NCBI RefSeq assembly: GCF_900113415.1
Contig: NZ_FOPH01000015.1
Coordinates: forward strand, 1-64,000
Source: Oribacterium sp. WCC10
GTDB lineage: Bacteria > Bacillota > Clostridia > Lachnospirales > Lachnospiraceae
Direction: 5' to 3'
DNA length: 64,000 nt
How positions within the stretch are numbered: position 1 is the first letter of the stretch; each line of letters starts with the position of its first letter. Shown in pieces: positions 26,073 through 33,776 of this stretch. Under the pieces are notes generated by a model. The model had not been told where the DNA came from. It searched no databases and saw only the letters and a program-made list of their open reading frames with translations. The translations under genes were made by a program, and so were the position numbers.

Positions 26073-27242
26073 TTATCTGTATCCGGCTGCCTTAACGGCT
26101 TTTATACTATTCTTTGAATCTTTGTCACCATATCTGTAGAATTTATTCAACATAATAAGATAGTTGGTTCCATCCTTAAACTCTGAGTAGAATATAGTGG
26201 ATGCACACTGGACATCATAGTAGTCATTGGACAGCTTCATATAGTTTTCGGAGAAATGTTTATCTGTAGGATTTAACTTACAGCTTGAGTATTCCACTGC
26301 GTCCACATCACCGTAGAAATATCTGAAGTCCTCAAACAGGCTTGTATCAGAGTAGTCCGCTACGAAATCCTCGTCACTTCCCATATAGTCATAGTATTCT
26401 GCTGTTACATTTCTGACAGTGGCATAAGCTGCATCTCCATCGTAAACGTACAGGAAATCATCACCGTAATCTGCATAGAAGCTATCGGGGTATTTGATCA
26501 GTGCCCCCATGTTCTTTGATCGCATCTTCCAGATTCCGTCTCCGTCGTATGCGAAATCGACATCACCATAGTGAGGATTACCGTAGGATCTGTTCATCTT
26601 TTCACCTGAAGCATCAGCTTTAATCTCTGTTTCAGGAACGTATGGAGTCAGAAGATCTCCTTCATCGTCCAGGAGTCTGACCTTGCTGGCAATCTGCATG
26701 ATCTGTGGATCCTTGCCATTTTCTGTAAGCTCAATGGTATTTCCGTCGACTTTGAAAGAACCGTCTGAGGTTATATCTCCGCTCTTAAGGTCGTGAATCT
26801 CATATTTTCCGTTGTCATATAAATCAAGATACATATTATCGTACTTTTCATACTTCCAGCAGCCCACTACGTCTTTAGCGGTGTAGCTTAGTTTTTCTCC
26901 TGACTCAATGGCCTTTACTATGTCCTTATTTGGTTCTTTATCGGATTTTTCCTCTATTTTGTCGATATCTCCCGAATGGTCTTCCGCATCCTCCTTAAGG
27001 GTTTCCTTTGTGAGTTCCTTTGCTATGTTGTCCTTCTTTGACGCTGACTCCTCTTCTTTCTGTTTTTCGGTCGTTGCTTCTGTTGCAGATTCTGTTTCCG
27101 ACTCTGTTTTGGCTTCTGTCTCTGCCACAGTCTCCTCCATGGCGCCGGCTACGGGAACATCAGTAGCACCGCAGGCTGATATATTAACAGCAGCCATAAC
27201 ACCAAGCATACCGAACAGCATCGTTTTAAAACATTTTTTCAT
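26073..27242 (-). CDS. lipoprotein of unknown function
   Basis: A 389-residue lipoprotein: lipobox ISAC (Cys ~24), a long Glu/Thr/Ser/Lys linker to about residue 105, then a small beta domain with VVGCWKYEKYDNMYLDLYDNG..YEIHDLKSG that resembles lipocalin-like or DUF5640-like folds, and a C-terminal domain of about 170 residues rich in Tyr and Asp that I do not recognise. ATG 27242 follows GAGGTGG. It begins 13 bases after the clostripain-like gene, so the two are probably co-expressed and both are on the cell surface. Confidence 0.75.
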   Translation of the reverse strand: MKKCFKTMLFGMLGVMAAVNISACGATDVPVAGAMEETVAETEAKTESETESATEATTEKQKEEESASKKDNIAKELTKETLKEDAEDHSGDIDKIEEKSDKEPNKDIVKAIESGEKLSYTAKDVVGCWKYEKYDNMYLDLYDNGKYEIHDLKSGDITSDGSFKVDGNTIELTENGKDPQIMQIASKVRLLDDEGDLLTPYVPETEIKADASGEKMNRSYGNPHYGDVDFAYDGDGIWKMRSKNMGALIKYPDSFYADYGDDFLYVYDGDAAYATVRNVTAEYYDYMGSDEDFVADYSDTSLFEDFRYFYGDVDAVEYSSCKLNPTDKHFSENYMKLSNDYYDVQCASTIFYSEFKDGTNYLIMLNKFYRYGDKDSKNSIKAVKAAGYR

Positions 27243-27254
27243 TACTTCCACCTC

Positions 27255-29441
27255 TTAGTCATTATAAAACCAGTCCGTATAATAGGTGTTCTTATAAACA
27301 TCCTCCAGTAAAAACCGGATTGCAGTATTGGCACCTTCCATACGGCAGTAGCCCACAGTTAAATTTTCCTTTGGAACAGTGATGGTATCACCCATTTGTC
27401 CGAAACTTGTTTCATTTCCGTCATAGCTGTGAATGGTCGCTACAAAGCTGAGAGTATCACCTTCCTTCAGAGATTTGAGATTACGGGTTACATCTCCGCC
27501 CTCAGTGTCCATCTCTTCAACGATCCAATATCCACAAACCCTGGCACTTCCTTCGCTTTTTTCCGGTTGAAGCAGTTCCACTCTGATCCAAATGTAGTCG
27601 TCATCATTAAGTATTGCCGGAACATAACCGAATGCATAAGCAGTTCCATCAGTCCTCATTCCAAGATCCTGCATATAGTATGGAACGAAGACATTATTCA
27701 GTGTCATCCAGACATTATGATAACTGGCAACAATATAAGAGCCGTTTTTATTCTCAGACCAGATATCAACCCCCATTTCCATAAAGTCTTTACCCGTATC
27801 AAGCCATACTTCCTGTCCGCAGTAAGTCATCTTATCCAGCTGTTCCGGAGTCATATCAATGACATTGGCCCCATCCATCTCTCTGTAGGGAATCATTTCA
27901 GGAAGTCCCAGATCAGTTAAGGATTCATATAGCTTTGCCATGTCCTGACGGTACCACTCCTTTTCTGCGTACTCATGTCCGTCTGTTGTTTCCCCCGCTG
28001 TCTGTGCCATGATGGTGCAGAATCCTGAAAGGCTGTCAGTATAAGGGGAATCAAATTTTAATGCATCAAACAGACCAAGCATCTGATCGTACTTTTCCAG
28101 GCTGCGGTCGGGAAAATACATGGCTAATCCATTAGCATTTTTCATATTTGATTTAAAATAGATCACCGCATCAGAAACCGTATTCTTCAGTTCATTCCCT
28201 TCAGGTATCGATGACTTTTCAGCAAAATCAATGATGTCAACCTGTTCATAGTTACCGTCGCCAAAGCTTCTTGAGTCGCTTCTTGCTTTAGCGATAGTGT
28301 CGTATGCCCTGTTGGTTATGGTCCTGTCAGCACTTTCGGCAAAGTCGATAAGCTTTCGGTAGACTTCTCCGATTTTTTTCAGATCAATCAAAGAGAGGGT
28401 ATAAATGTCACCGCTCTCTTCATTTGAATCGGCAAAGTCATCTACTATCTGCATTCCTATTTTTTCCGGAGCGAGATTTGGATCCAAAAGGAGCTTTTGC
28501 ACCCAGTTGGTATAGTACCATCCGTCTCCCGGCTCCATTTCTTCCGAAGCGATCAGATAGTCGGCAAACGGGGCCAGTGTGTATGCGGTTTCAACAGTTC
28601 CCATGAGGCATGCATCAAAACCAATGAAGTCAAAATGACAATTCACAGCTTCAAATGCTTTTTTCATCTGCTGAAGACGCATCATAAAGCCTGAGTACTG
28701 TTCGTCAGCACCGAAGCCCATGACGGAACCTCCGCCATGATTCCAAAGGATCAGATCATAATGGTCTGCGGGATAGGCATTGACACCCCAGTTCAAAAAA
28801 TCTGCCAATGTCTCCGGCTTTGACATATTGGCAAGCTCTGTCTCATCTTTCAGTGTCAGTTCATGTGCGCCGACTTCGAAACGCTGGATTTTATCTGCGT
28901 CAATCGTGAAATCTGATCCCCACTTTCTGGATCCTCCGGTTTCAACCAGAATCTTTACGCTGCTATCACTTTTCCCGGTTGCTTCGATGGCATCCCCTAT
29001 CTCCTGTAAATCCATGGTTCCCAGATTGTTCTCGGACTCCAGATTGGAACCAACCATGTAGATCAGAACTACTGTATCAAGATGTCCGTCGTATACAGTG
29101 ATTTCCCGATCTGATAGTTTGAGTTTTGAGTCGCCTGATTCTTTAGTGTTCCCTTTCTTACCGGAAAGACCTCGTTTTACGTCCTGGTCTTCGACATCTC
29201 TGTCTAATGTTTCAGCAATAGAATCATTAGATTCTGATGAAGTTTCCGAAAAGGATTCAGAGGGAGAATCAGTGGATTTTGTATTGCATCCCGGGAGAGT
29301 GAAAATAAAAAAAAGCGCAGCTAAAAGAAAGGCTGTTTTTCTGATGTTGACTTCTCTTGAACCTGAACCTGTTGTGTTCAATGAACGTACCCGGAAGTCA
29401 GTGTCTGCCGGAAATATACCTTTGCCGATTCGTTTTGACAT
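27255..29441 (-). CDS. clostripain-family (C11) lipoprotein peptidase
   Basis: A 728-residue surface protein. A lipobox LPGC (Cys52) follows an unusually long cytoplasmic start; a Ser/Glu-rich linker follows. The C11 domain begins VVLIYMVGSNLES and carries the catalytic His235 in ILWNHGGG and Cys278 in GFDACLMG. Clostripain-type enzymes cleave after Arg or Lys. The C-terminal ~250 residues form a beta-rich domain (FVPYYMQDLGMRTDG and onward). ATG 29441 has AGGAG eight bases upstream. Pairing with the next lipoprotein gene suggests a shared surface role. Confidence 0.88.
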   Translation of the reverse strand: MSKRIGKGIFPADTDFRVRSLNTTGSGSREVNIRKTAFLLAALFFIFTLPGCNTKSTDSPSESFSETSSESNDSIAETLDRDVEDQDVKRGLSGKKGNTKESGDSKLKLSDREITVYDGHLDTVVLIYMVGSNLESENNLGTMDLQEIGDAIEATGKSDSSVKILVETGGSRKWGSDFTIDADKIQRFEVGAHELTLKDETELANMSKPETLADFLNWGVNAYPADHYDLILWNHGGGSVMGFGADEQYSGFMMRLQQMKKAFEAVNCHFDFIGFDACLMGTVETAYTLAPFADYLIASEEMEPGDGWYYTNWVQKLLLDPNLAPEKIGMQIVDDFADSNEESGDIYTLSLIDLKKIGEVYRKLIDFAESADRTITNRAYDTIAKARSDSRSFGDGNYEQVDIIDFAEKSSIPEGNELKNTVSDAVIYFKSNMKNANGLAMYFPDRSLEKYDQMLGLFDALKFDSPYTDSLSGFCTIMAQTAGETTDGHEYAEKEWYRQDMAKLYESLTDLGLPEMIPYREMDGANVIDMTPEQLDKMTYCGQEVWLDTGKDFMEMGVDIWSENKNGSYIVASYHNVWMTLNNVFVPYYMQDLGMRTDGTAYAFGYVPAILNDDDYIWIRVELLQPEKSEGSARVCGYWIVEEMDTEGGDVTRNLKSLKEGDTLSFVATIHSYDGNETSFGQMGDTITVPKENLTVGYCRMEGANTAIRFLLEDVYKNTYYTDWFYND

Positions 29442-29735
29442 GCGCTTTCTCCTATGAATACCATCTCAGCCCCAGTTAAAGGGAATATGATGAAACACCG
29501 GACATTAACTACAAAAAGTATACTAAAACAAAATAATTTTTACATTATTATTAATTGTGAAAATATTGTCCGACGCATTACCTGTTTAATGATTAATAAA
29601 ATCCGGAAATGATATATATAAATATTTGTAAAATCTGATAAATTTTAATTTGTGGGCATTTTATGGGAGATTCGCATTTCACCAAAGAAAAATGCTCGTG
29701 TACATCTCTGATTCTTTCAGATATAGGGATACATA
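29442..29735. other. AT-rich upstream region of the clostripain-like gene
   Basis: Very AT-rich. TATACT (29517-29522, minus) is a possible -10 without a good -35. Nothing else recognised. Confidence 0.3.
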
Positions 29736-29780
29736 AAGAAAGTGCGTTTGCCGGAGAAATAATTCTCTGACAACCGCACT
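29736..29780 (-). terminator. probable terminator of the histidine phosphatase transcript
   Basis: Imperfect hairpin between AGTGCG and CGCACT with inner AGAGAA/TTCTC pairing; leftward it is followed by TTCTTTATG. Confidence 0.55.
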
Positions 29781-29839
29781 GATGAGTTCAATATAAAAAT
29801 GGTATGAGTCAAGGGGCCAAAGCCTGTCCCATATGACTT

Positions 29840-29916
29840 GTGGCAGATTCATTTAGGAATCCGGCGTGTAGCACCGGTCCTCGCGAAGCGACCTTTTAAT
29901 GGACCGGTGTTCCCGG
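29840..29916 (-). repeat. structured repeat family 2, copy a
   Basis: A 75-base element sharing its layout with 33138-33212. Stem CACCGGTCC/GGACCGGTG encloses a TCGC-GAA-GCGA hairpin; a second hairpin GATTC/GAATC lies at the other end, separated by GTGTAG. In the other copy each stem differs in sequence but still pairs. Lies in the 3' part of the phosphatase transcript. Confidence 0.6.
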
Positions 29917-30003
29917 AGAGCACGAAGTGGAGCTTAAGCTTCATGGAAGTGCAGAATGCGGTGAAGGAGTGAGAGTACGAAGTACAAAACTCGTCTATTT
30001 GAC

Positions 30004-30585
30004 TCACTGAATATGTATGTCATCCAATATTCTGTGTTTTCCATTGACCGACTCAAAAACCCTTATCTCACAATTTTTTGGTTTTGGTCTCCAGTAGATT
30101 CCATTTGACCTGTCCATGAGGTATCCGGAAAGAGGACGCATGATGCCGCCATGGCAGGCAACGAGAACATTCTCATAGTCCTTCTTCTCAAGATCTTTAA
30201 GAAAAGAATGACTTCGTTCTATCATCTCAGACAGCTTTTCAACTGATTCAGGCGCCGGAAAAAGCTCCGGGATGTACCAGTAAAGCATCATGGCAGGTCC
30301 AAGAAGATAATAGTTTTTAAGCTCATACTTTCCGAAGTCAGCTTCTATCAGTCTGTCATCGATGATGATCCCGGATCTGTCAACGTTACCAATGATAGAG
30401 CCTGTTACTATAGCACGATTCAGCGGGCTTGCGTAAACTGCATCAAACCTGATATCGCCTATCTTCGCTCTTGCGGCCTTAGCCTGTTCTATACCGGTCT
30501 CGTTCAGTGGCTCGTCGGTTCTCCCCTGCATAAGATGCATTTTGTTGTATCTTGTCTGTCCGTGTCTTGCTATCCAGATCTTCAT
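30004..30585 (-). CDS. histidine phosphatase (phosphoglycerate mutase-like)
   Basis: A 193-residue enzyme of the histidine phosphatase superfamily. The catalytic motif is IARHGQT at the N-terminus, with GRTDEPLNETG, YASPLNRAIVTG, the Glu/Asp of DRLIEADFG and the second His in LVACHGGIM. Substrate cannot be predicted. ATG 30585 is chosen because the motif follows at once; AAAGGAA lies about 12 bases upstream. A family 1 repeat lies in its upstream region. Confidence 0.9.
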   Translation of the reverse strand: MKIWIARHGQTRYNKMHLMQGRTDEPLNETGIEQAKAARAKIGDIRFDAVYASPLNRAIVTGSIIGNVDRSGIIIDDRLIEADFGKYELKNYYLLGPAMMLYWYIPELFPAPESVEKLSEMIERSHSFLKDLEKKDYENVLVACHGGIMRPLSGYLMDRSNGIYWRPKPKNCEIRVFESVNGKHRILDDIHIQ

Positions 30586-30646
30586 TGATAAATGATTCCT
30601 TTCCTGAAATATAGTCTGAAAACAGACAATAGGAAACTTATATAAG

Positions 30647-30845
30647 ATGACGTGAGTGTCAAAAGTATTTGCCACTCACAAATGATGCGCAGCACGCACA
30701 CATTCGTGTGCAATGTGCTGCTGAACACTCATAACTCACGTCCTTTTGCTATGCAAAACGACTACGTTATTCGTGTTCGGGCGGGTCATAAAGTCTCAAA
30801 TCAACGTGCAAGCACGTGATTTGGTACTTTTGACCCTTACATCAT
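30647..30845 (+). repeat. MITE-like repeat family 1, copy c
   Basis: A 199-base element with the same inverted ends and the same right-hand half as the 22327 copy (from AACTCACGTCCTTTTGCTAT to CCTTACATCAT almost identical). Internal hairpins GCACAC/GTGTGC, TTTTGCTATGCAAAA and GTGCAAGCAC. Inserted upstream of the histidine phosphatase gene. Confidence 0.75.
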
Positions 30846-30854
30846 AAGATTACA

Positions 30855-30895
30855 AATAAAAAATAACCGCCACAGCCCCAACTGAACGGTTATTT
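30855..30895 (-). terminator. terminator of trpEG
   Basis: AAATAACCG and CGGTTATTT pair (30861-30895); leftward followed by a T run. About 140 bases after trpG. Confidence 0.75.
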
Positions 30896-31033
30896 CATCT
30901 AACTAATCATAAGGGCTGACCGTCTACGGAAAGCACCTCTTATATCCATAATAAATCAAGTTATACAGTATTTCAACAGTTTGCACAGAGCTGTTTGTTT
31001 TTTCTGTATTTCCCGTAGATATCCTGATTATAT

Positions 31034-31612
31034 TCATTTTTCTGTCAACTCAATGAAATTTTTGAGTATTTTTGCTCCTTCCGGTGTCATGATGGACTCC
31101 GGGTGGAACTGCAATCCGTAAACATTGTCGGAGCGGTCTTCCACAGCCATAACCTCTCCGTCAGTTGTGATTCCGCAAACCGTAAGCCCGGTTTCCTTCA
31201 GGGTCTCCTTCACAACTGCAAGTGAATGATACCTTGCCACTTTGATGACTTCGGGAAGTCCTCTGAACAGCGGACAAGTGGTGTCAATCTTTGTGTCTGA
31301 CTGCTTGCCGTGCATTAGCTTTTTCGCGTAGCTCACGGTTGCCCCGTATGTCATACATATAGCCTGTTCCCCAAGACAAACGCCTAATATCGGAAACTCA
31401 CCTCTTAAATCACTTATGACTTCAGGACAAACACCGGAATCTTCGGGGCGTCCCGGTCCAGGTGAGATAATGATTCCATCAGGGTTCATCGCTCTTATTT
31501 CATCAACGCTTATGGCATCATTTCGAACTACCCTAAGGTCCGGCTCAATACTTCCCACCATCTGATACAGGTTGTATGTAAAACTGTCGTAGTTGTCCAG
31601 CAATAAAATCAT
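31034..31612 (-). CDS. trpG: anthranilate synthase component II (glutamine amidotransferase)
   Basis: A 192-residue class I amidotransferase. ILLLDNYDSFTYNLYQ starts the protein; the catalytic Cys is in ILGVCLGEQAI and the His/Glu pair in GLQFHPES. It supplies ammonia to TrpE for anthranilate formation from chorismate. The ATG overlaps the trpE stop (ATGA-type coupling). In some bacteria the same subunit serves p-aminobenzoate synthesis; the upstream Trp T-box argues for tryptophan. Confidence 0.95.
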   Translation of the reverse strand: MILLLDNYDSFTYNLYQMVGSIEPDLRVVRNDAISVDEIRAMNPDGIIISPGPGRPEDSGVCPEVISDLRGEFPILGVCLGEQAICMTYGATVSYAKKLMHGKQSDTKIDTTCPLFRGLPEVIKVARYHSLAVVKETLKETGLTVCGITTDGEVMAVEDRSDNVYGLQFHPESIMTPEGAKILKNFIELTEK

Positions 31613-33066
31613 AATGTTTCGCCCTCCTTTAATGCCGTCACTACTGCCGCGGCCTTATTGATGCATTCCTGATATTCCTTCTCGGGTACAGAATCTGCAA
31701 CGATTCCCGCGCCGCTTCGAACAAACACCTTGCCGTTTTTCTTGTAGGCGATTCTGATGGCGATGCAGAGATCAAGATTACCGGTGAAGTCTATATAGCC
31801 GATACCTCCGCCATAGATGCCTCGTTTGTTGTTTTCGAGATCGTTTATGAGCTGACATGCGCGGATCTTTGGTGCGCCTGATAATGTTCCTGCCGGTAGT
31901 ATTGAACCAACCGCGTCAAGTGCATCACAGTCATCTCTGATTTCGCCGCGTACGGTTGACCCTATATGCATCACGTGGCTGTAGCGCTCTATCTCATGAT
32001 ACTTCTCCACTTTCACTGAACCGAACCTGCTGATACGTCCAATATCGTTTCTTCCGAGATCCACCAGCATGTTGTGTTCGGCCAGTTCCTTCTCATCCTG
32101 AAGAAGTTCCTCCTCGAGTCGCTTATCCTCTTCTTCGTTTTTTCCGCGGGGCCTTGTTCCTGCCAGAGGGAATGTATGAAGTACCCCATCCTGAAGCTTC
32201 ACCAGTGTTTCCGGCGATGCTCCGGCAACCTCAAGATCCGCACTTGAGAAATAGAACATATAAGGTGATGGATTAAGGGTCCTCAAAACCCTGTAGGTGT
32301 TAAGAAGAGAACCCTCATAGTCTGCCTCAAGCCTGTTGGAAAGAACAATCTGGAAAATGTCTCCTTCATGTATATAATGCTTTGCCTTCTCGACCATATC
32401 GCAGAAATGCTCCTTGTCGAAAAACGGCCTTACTTCGCTTAGTATTCTGCCGGGGTCTTCCTGGTTTGGAACTCCTGTTTTCAGGAGCTTGACAATGTTT
32501 TCTATTTCCATCTCGGCATTGCGATAAGCACTTTCGCCGCCGGAAAGTTTTACATCAACGATGACCATGATCTTCTGCTTCAGGTTGTCAAAAGCTATAA
32601 CCTTGTCAAAAAGCATCAGGTCAATGTCATTGAAGTGCTCAGTATCCTCAGCGTCAAGATTCAGAGTCGGTTCATAATATTTGAGATAATCGTAGGAAAA
32701 ATAGCCCACAAGTCCGCCGGTAAAAGGTGGCATCTCCCGCATTTTCGGCATCCTGTACTCGTCAAGGAGCTGGCGAATGTAATCGTCTGGGCGGTCGGTT
32801 TTTATATTGAGCCCACCGACCTTGAACTCGCCGTTAAGACAGGTTATCTCCATCTTCGGGTTAAATCCTATAAATGTATATCTGCCCCACTTGTCACGAC
32901 CCTCAACTGATTCAAGCATGAAGACATGGTCGGATACATTCTTGAGAATCCTGAGTGCTGTGATGGGTGTGAGGAAATCAGACAGAATTTCGCAGGCTAC
33001 GGGAATGTATTTGTAGCGTGTGTTGTTCCGGTACTGTTTCACTGTTTCATAAGATGGAATAATCAT
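31609..33066 (-). CDS. trpE: anthranilate synthase component I
   Basis: A 485-residue chorismate-utilising enzyme. The N-terminal domain holds the feedback-site-like LLESVEGRDKWGRYTFIG; the catalytic domain has IFQIVLSNR, SPSPYMFY-like NPSPYMFYF, GASPETLV, PLAGTRPRG, GRNDIGRI, TLSGAPKIRA and GGGIGYIDF. ATG 33066 follows AAAGGAG. It is transcribed with trpG from a promoter at 33641-33669 through a Trp T-box. Remaining trp genes are not in the window. Confidence 0.96.
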   Translation of the reverse strand: MIIPSYETVKQYRNNTRYKYIPVACEILSDFLTPITALRILKNVSDHVFMLESVEGRDKWGRYTFIGFNPKMEITCLNGEFKVGGLNIKTDRPDDYIRQLLDEYRMPKMREMPPFTGGLVGYFSYDYLKYYEPTLNLDAEDTEHFNDIDLMLFDKVIAFDNLKQKIMVIVDVKLSGGESAYRNAEMEIENIVKLLKTGVPNQEDPGRILSEVRPFFDKEHFCDMVEKAKHYIHEGDIFQIVLSNRLEADYEGSLLNTYRVLRTLNPSPYMFYFSSADLEVAGASPETLVKLQDGVLHTFPLAGTRPRGKNEEEDKRLEEELLQDEKELAEHNMLVDLGRNDIGRISRFGSVKVEKYHEIERYSHVMHIGSTVRGEIRDDCDALDAVGSILPAGTLSGAPKIRACQLINDLENNKRGIYGGGIGYIDFTGNLDLCIAIRIAYKKNGKVFVRSGAGIVADSVPEKEYQECINKAAAVVTALKEGETL

Positions 33067-33137
33067 GTGAGAAATCTCCTTTCAAAGATCCCGCTGCGCT
33101 TTTTATAGTAGAGGTACCAAAACCAGCCTCGCCATTT

Positions 33138-33212
33138 GTGGCAGATTTTCTGCGAAAATCTGTCATGTAGCGTCGGCCCTCGCAAAGCGAGATTAAATGG
33201 GCTGACGTTCCC
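33138..33212 (-). repeat. structured repeat family 2, copy b
   Basis: Same length and plan as 29840-29916 but with changed stems: CGTCGGCCC pairs with GGGCTGACG (one wobble), TCGC-AAA-GCGA inside, and AGATTTTC/GAAAATCT as the side hairpin. It lies inside the trpEG leader, between the T-box terminator and trpE. Confidence 0.6.
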
Positions 33213-33226
33213 ACCGCCTGGGGGGC

Positions 33227-33253
33227 ATCCCTGATTCTTTTAGAATCAGGGAT
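33227..33253 (-). repeat. 12-bp hairpin downstream of the T-box terminator
   Basis: ATCCCTGATTCT and AGAATCAGGGAT pair perfectly around a three-base loop, immediately after the T-box terminator in the trp transcript. No T run follows. Confidence 0.6.
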
Positions 33254-33260
33254 ATATAAT

Positions 33261-33298
33261 AAAAAACCCCGGCAGAATCAATTCTGATTCTGCCAGGG
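33261..33298 (-). terminator. T-box terminator
   Basis: GGCAGAATCA (33271-33280) pairs with TGATTCTGCC (33285-33294), extended by CCCC/AGGG and followed leftward by six T. The T-box antiterminator would compete with its 5' side. Confidence 0.92.
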
Positions 33299-33634
33299 AC
33301 GAATAATCTTCGCGGTGCCACCCTGCTTCACATACTATGTGCGCTTTGCGAGATACCAACATATCTCCGACTACTAACGTAAGCCTCACGTCACAGGATA
33401 CTCGGCAAACTTCCTGATAGATCGGGACATCTGATCCGGTGCAGATTCTCACTGTACCGGATAACGAACACATCAAAGTTGTGTTCGGAAATCTATCATG
33501 TACTGCCTTTCATTGTGCCCTTAGCGGTCCATTTGCGAAACTGTAATTCTGCCGGATTCTCACCATCGCCGGCTCTCTGTGAGAGCATATTCCGTTTTAT
33601 CTCCGCCTCAACGGTTTGTGGTTTCTATTAAATT
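33261..33634 (-). ncRNA. tryptophan T-box leader of trpEG
   Basis: The T-box sequence GGTGGCACCGCGAAGATT is at 33322-33305 (minus). Upstream is a Stem I-like region with the GGTGAGAA motif, and the specifier TGG (33531-33529) in AAATGGACCGC, the usual context after the specifier loop. Further hairpins follow (GAACACA/TGTGTTC, ATCCGGT/ACCGGAT). Uncharged tRNA-Trp should stabilise the antiterminator and allow trpEG transcription. Confidence 0.92.
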
Positions 33635-33640
33635 AAGATA

Positions 33641-33669
33641 ATTCTATGGTTGCTTTAAGTTGCTGTCAA
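33641..33669 (-). promoter_or_regulatory. trpEG promoter
   Basis: TTGACA (33669-33664), 17-base spacer, TAGAAT (33646-33641), placed directly upstream of the T-box leader. Confidence 0.85.
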
Positions 33670-33776
33670 TGAAAATGCCCAAAACCAAACAGAACAATAT
33701 TTCATATAAGCTAAAAGCAATATTCATATTGCTTTATAAACCACCAGAAAAATAACTGATTCTGATTATAATTTTC

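Noticed and set aside
30586-30675. N-terminal extension of the histidine phosphatase
   Set aside because: It reads through a family 1 repeat and the catalytic motif follows ATG 30585 directly.
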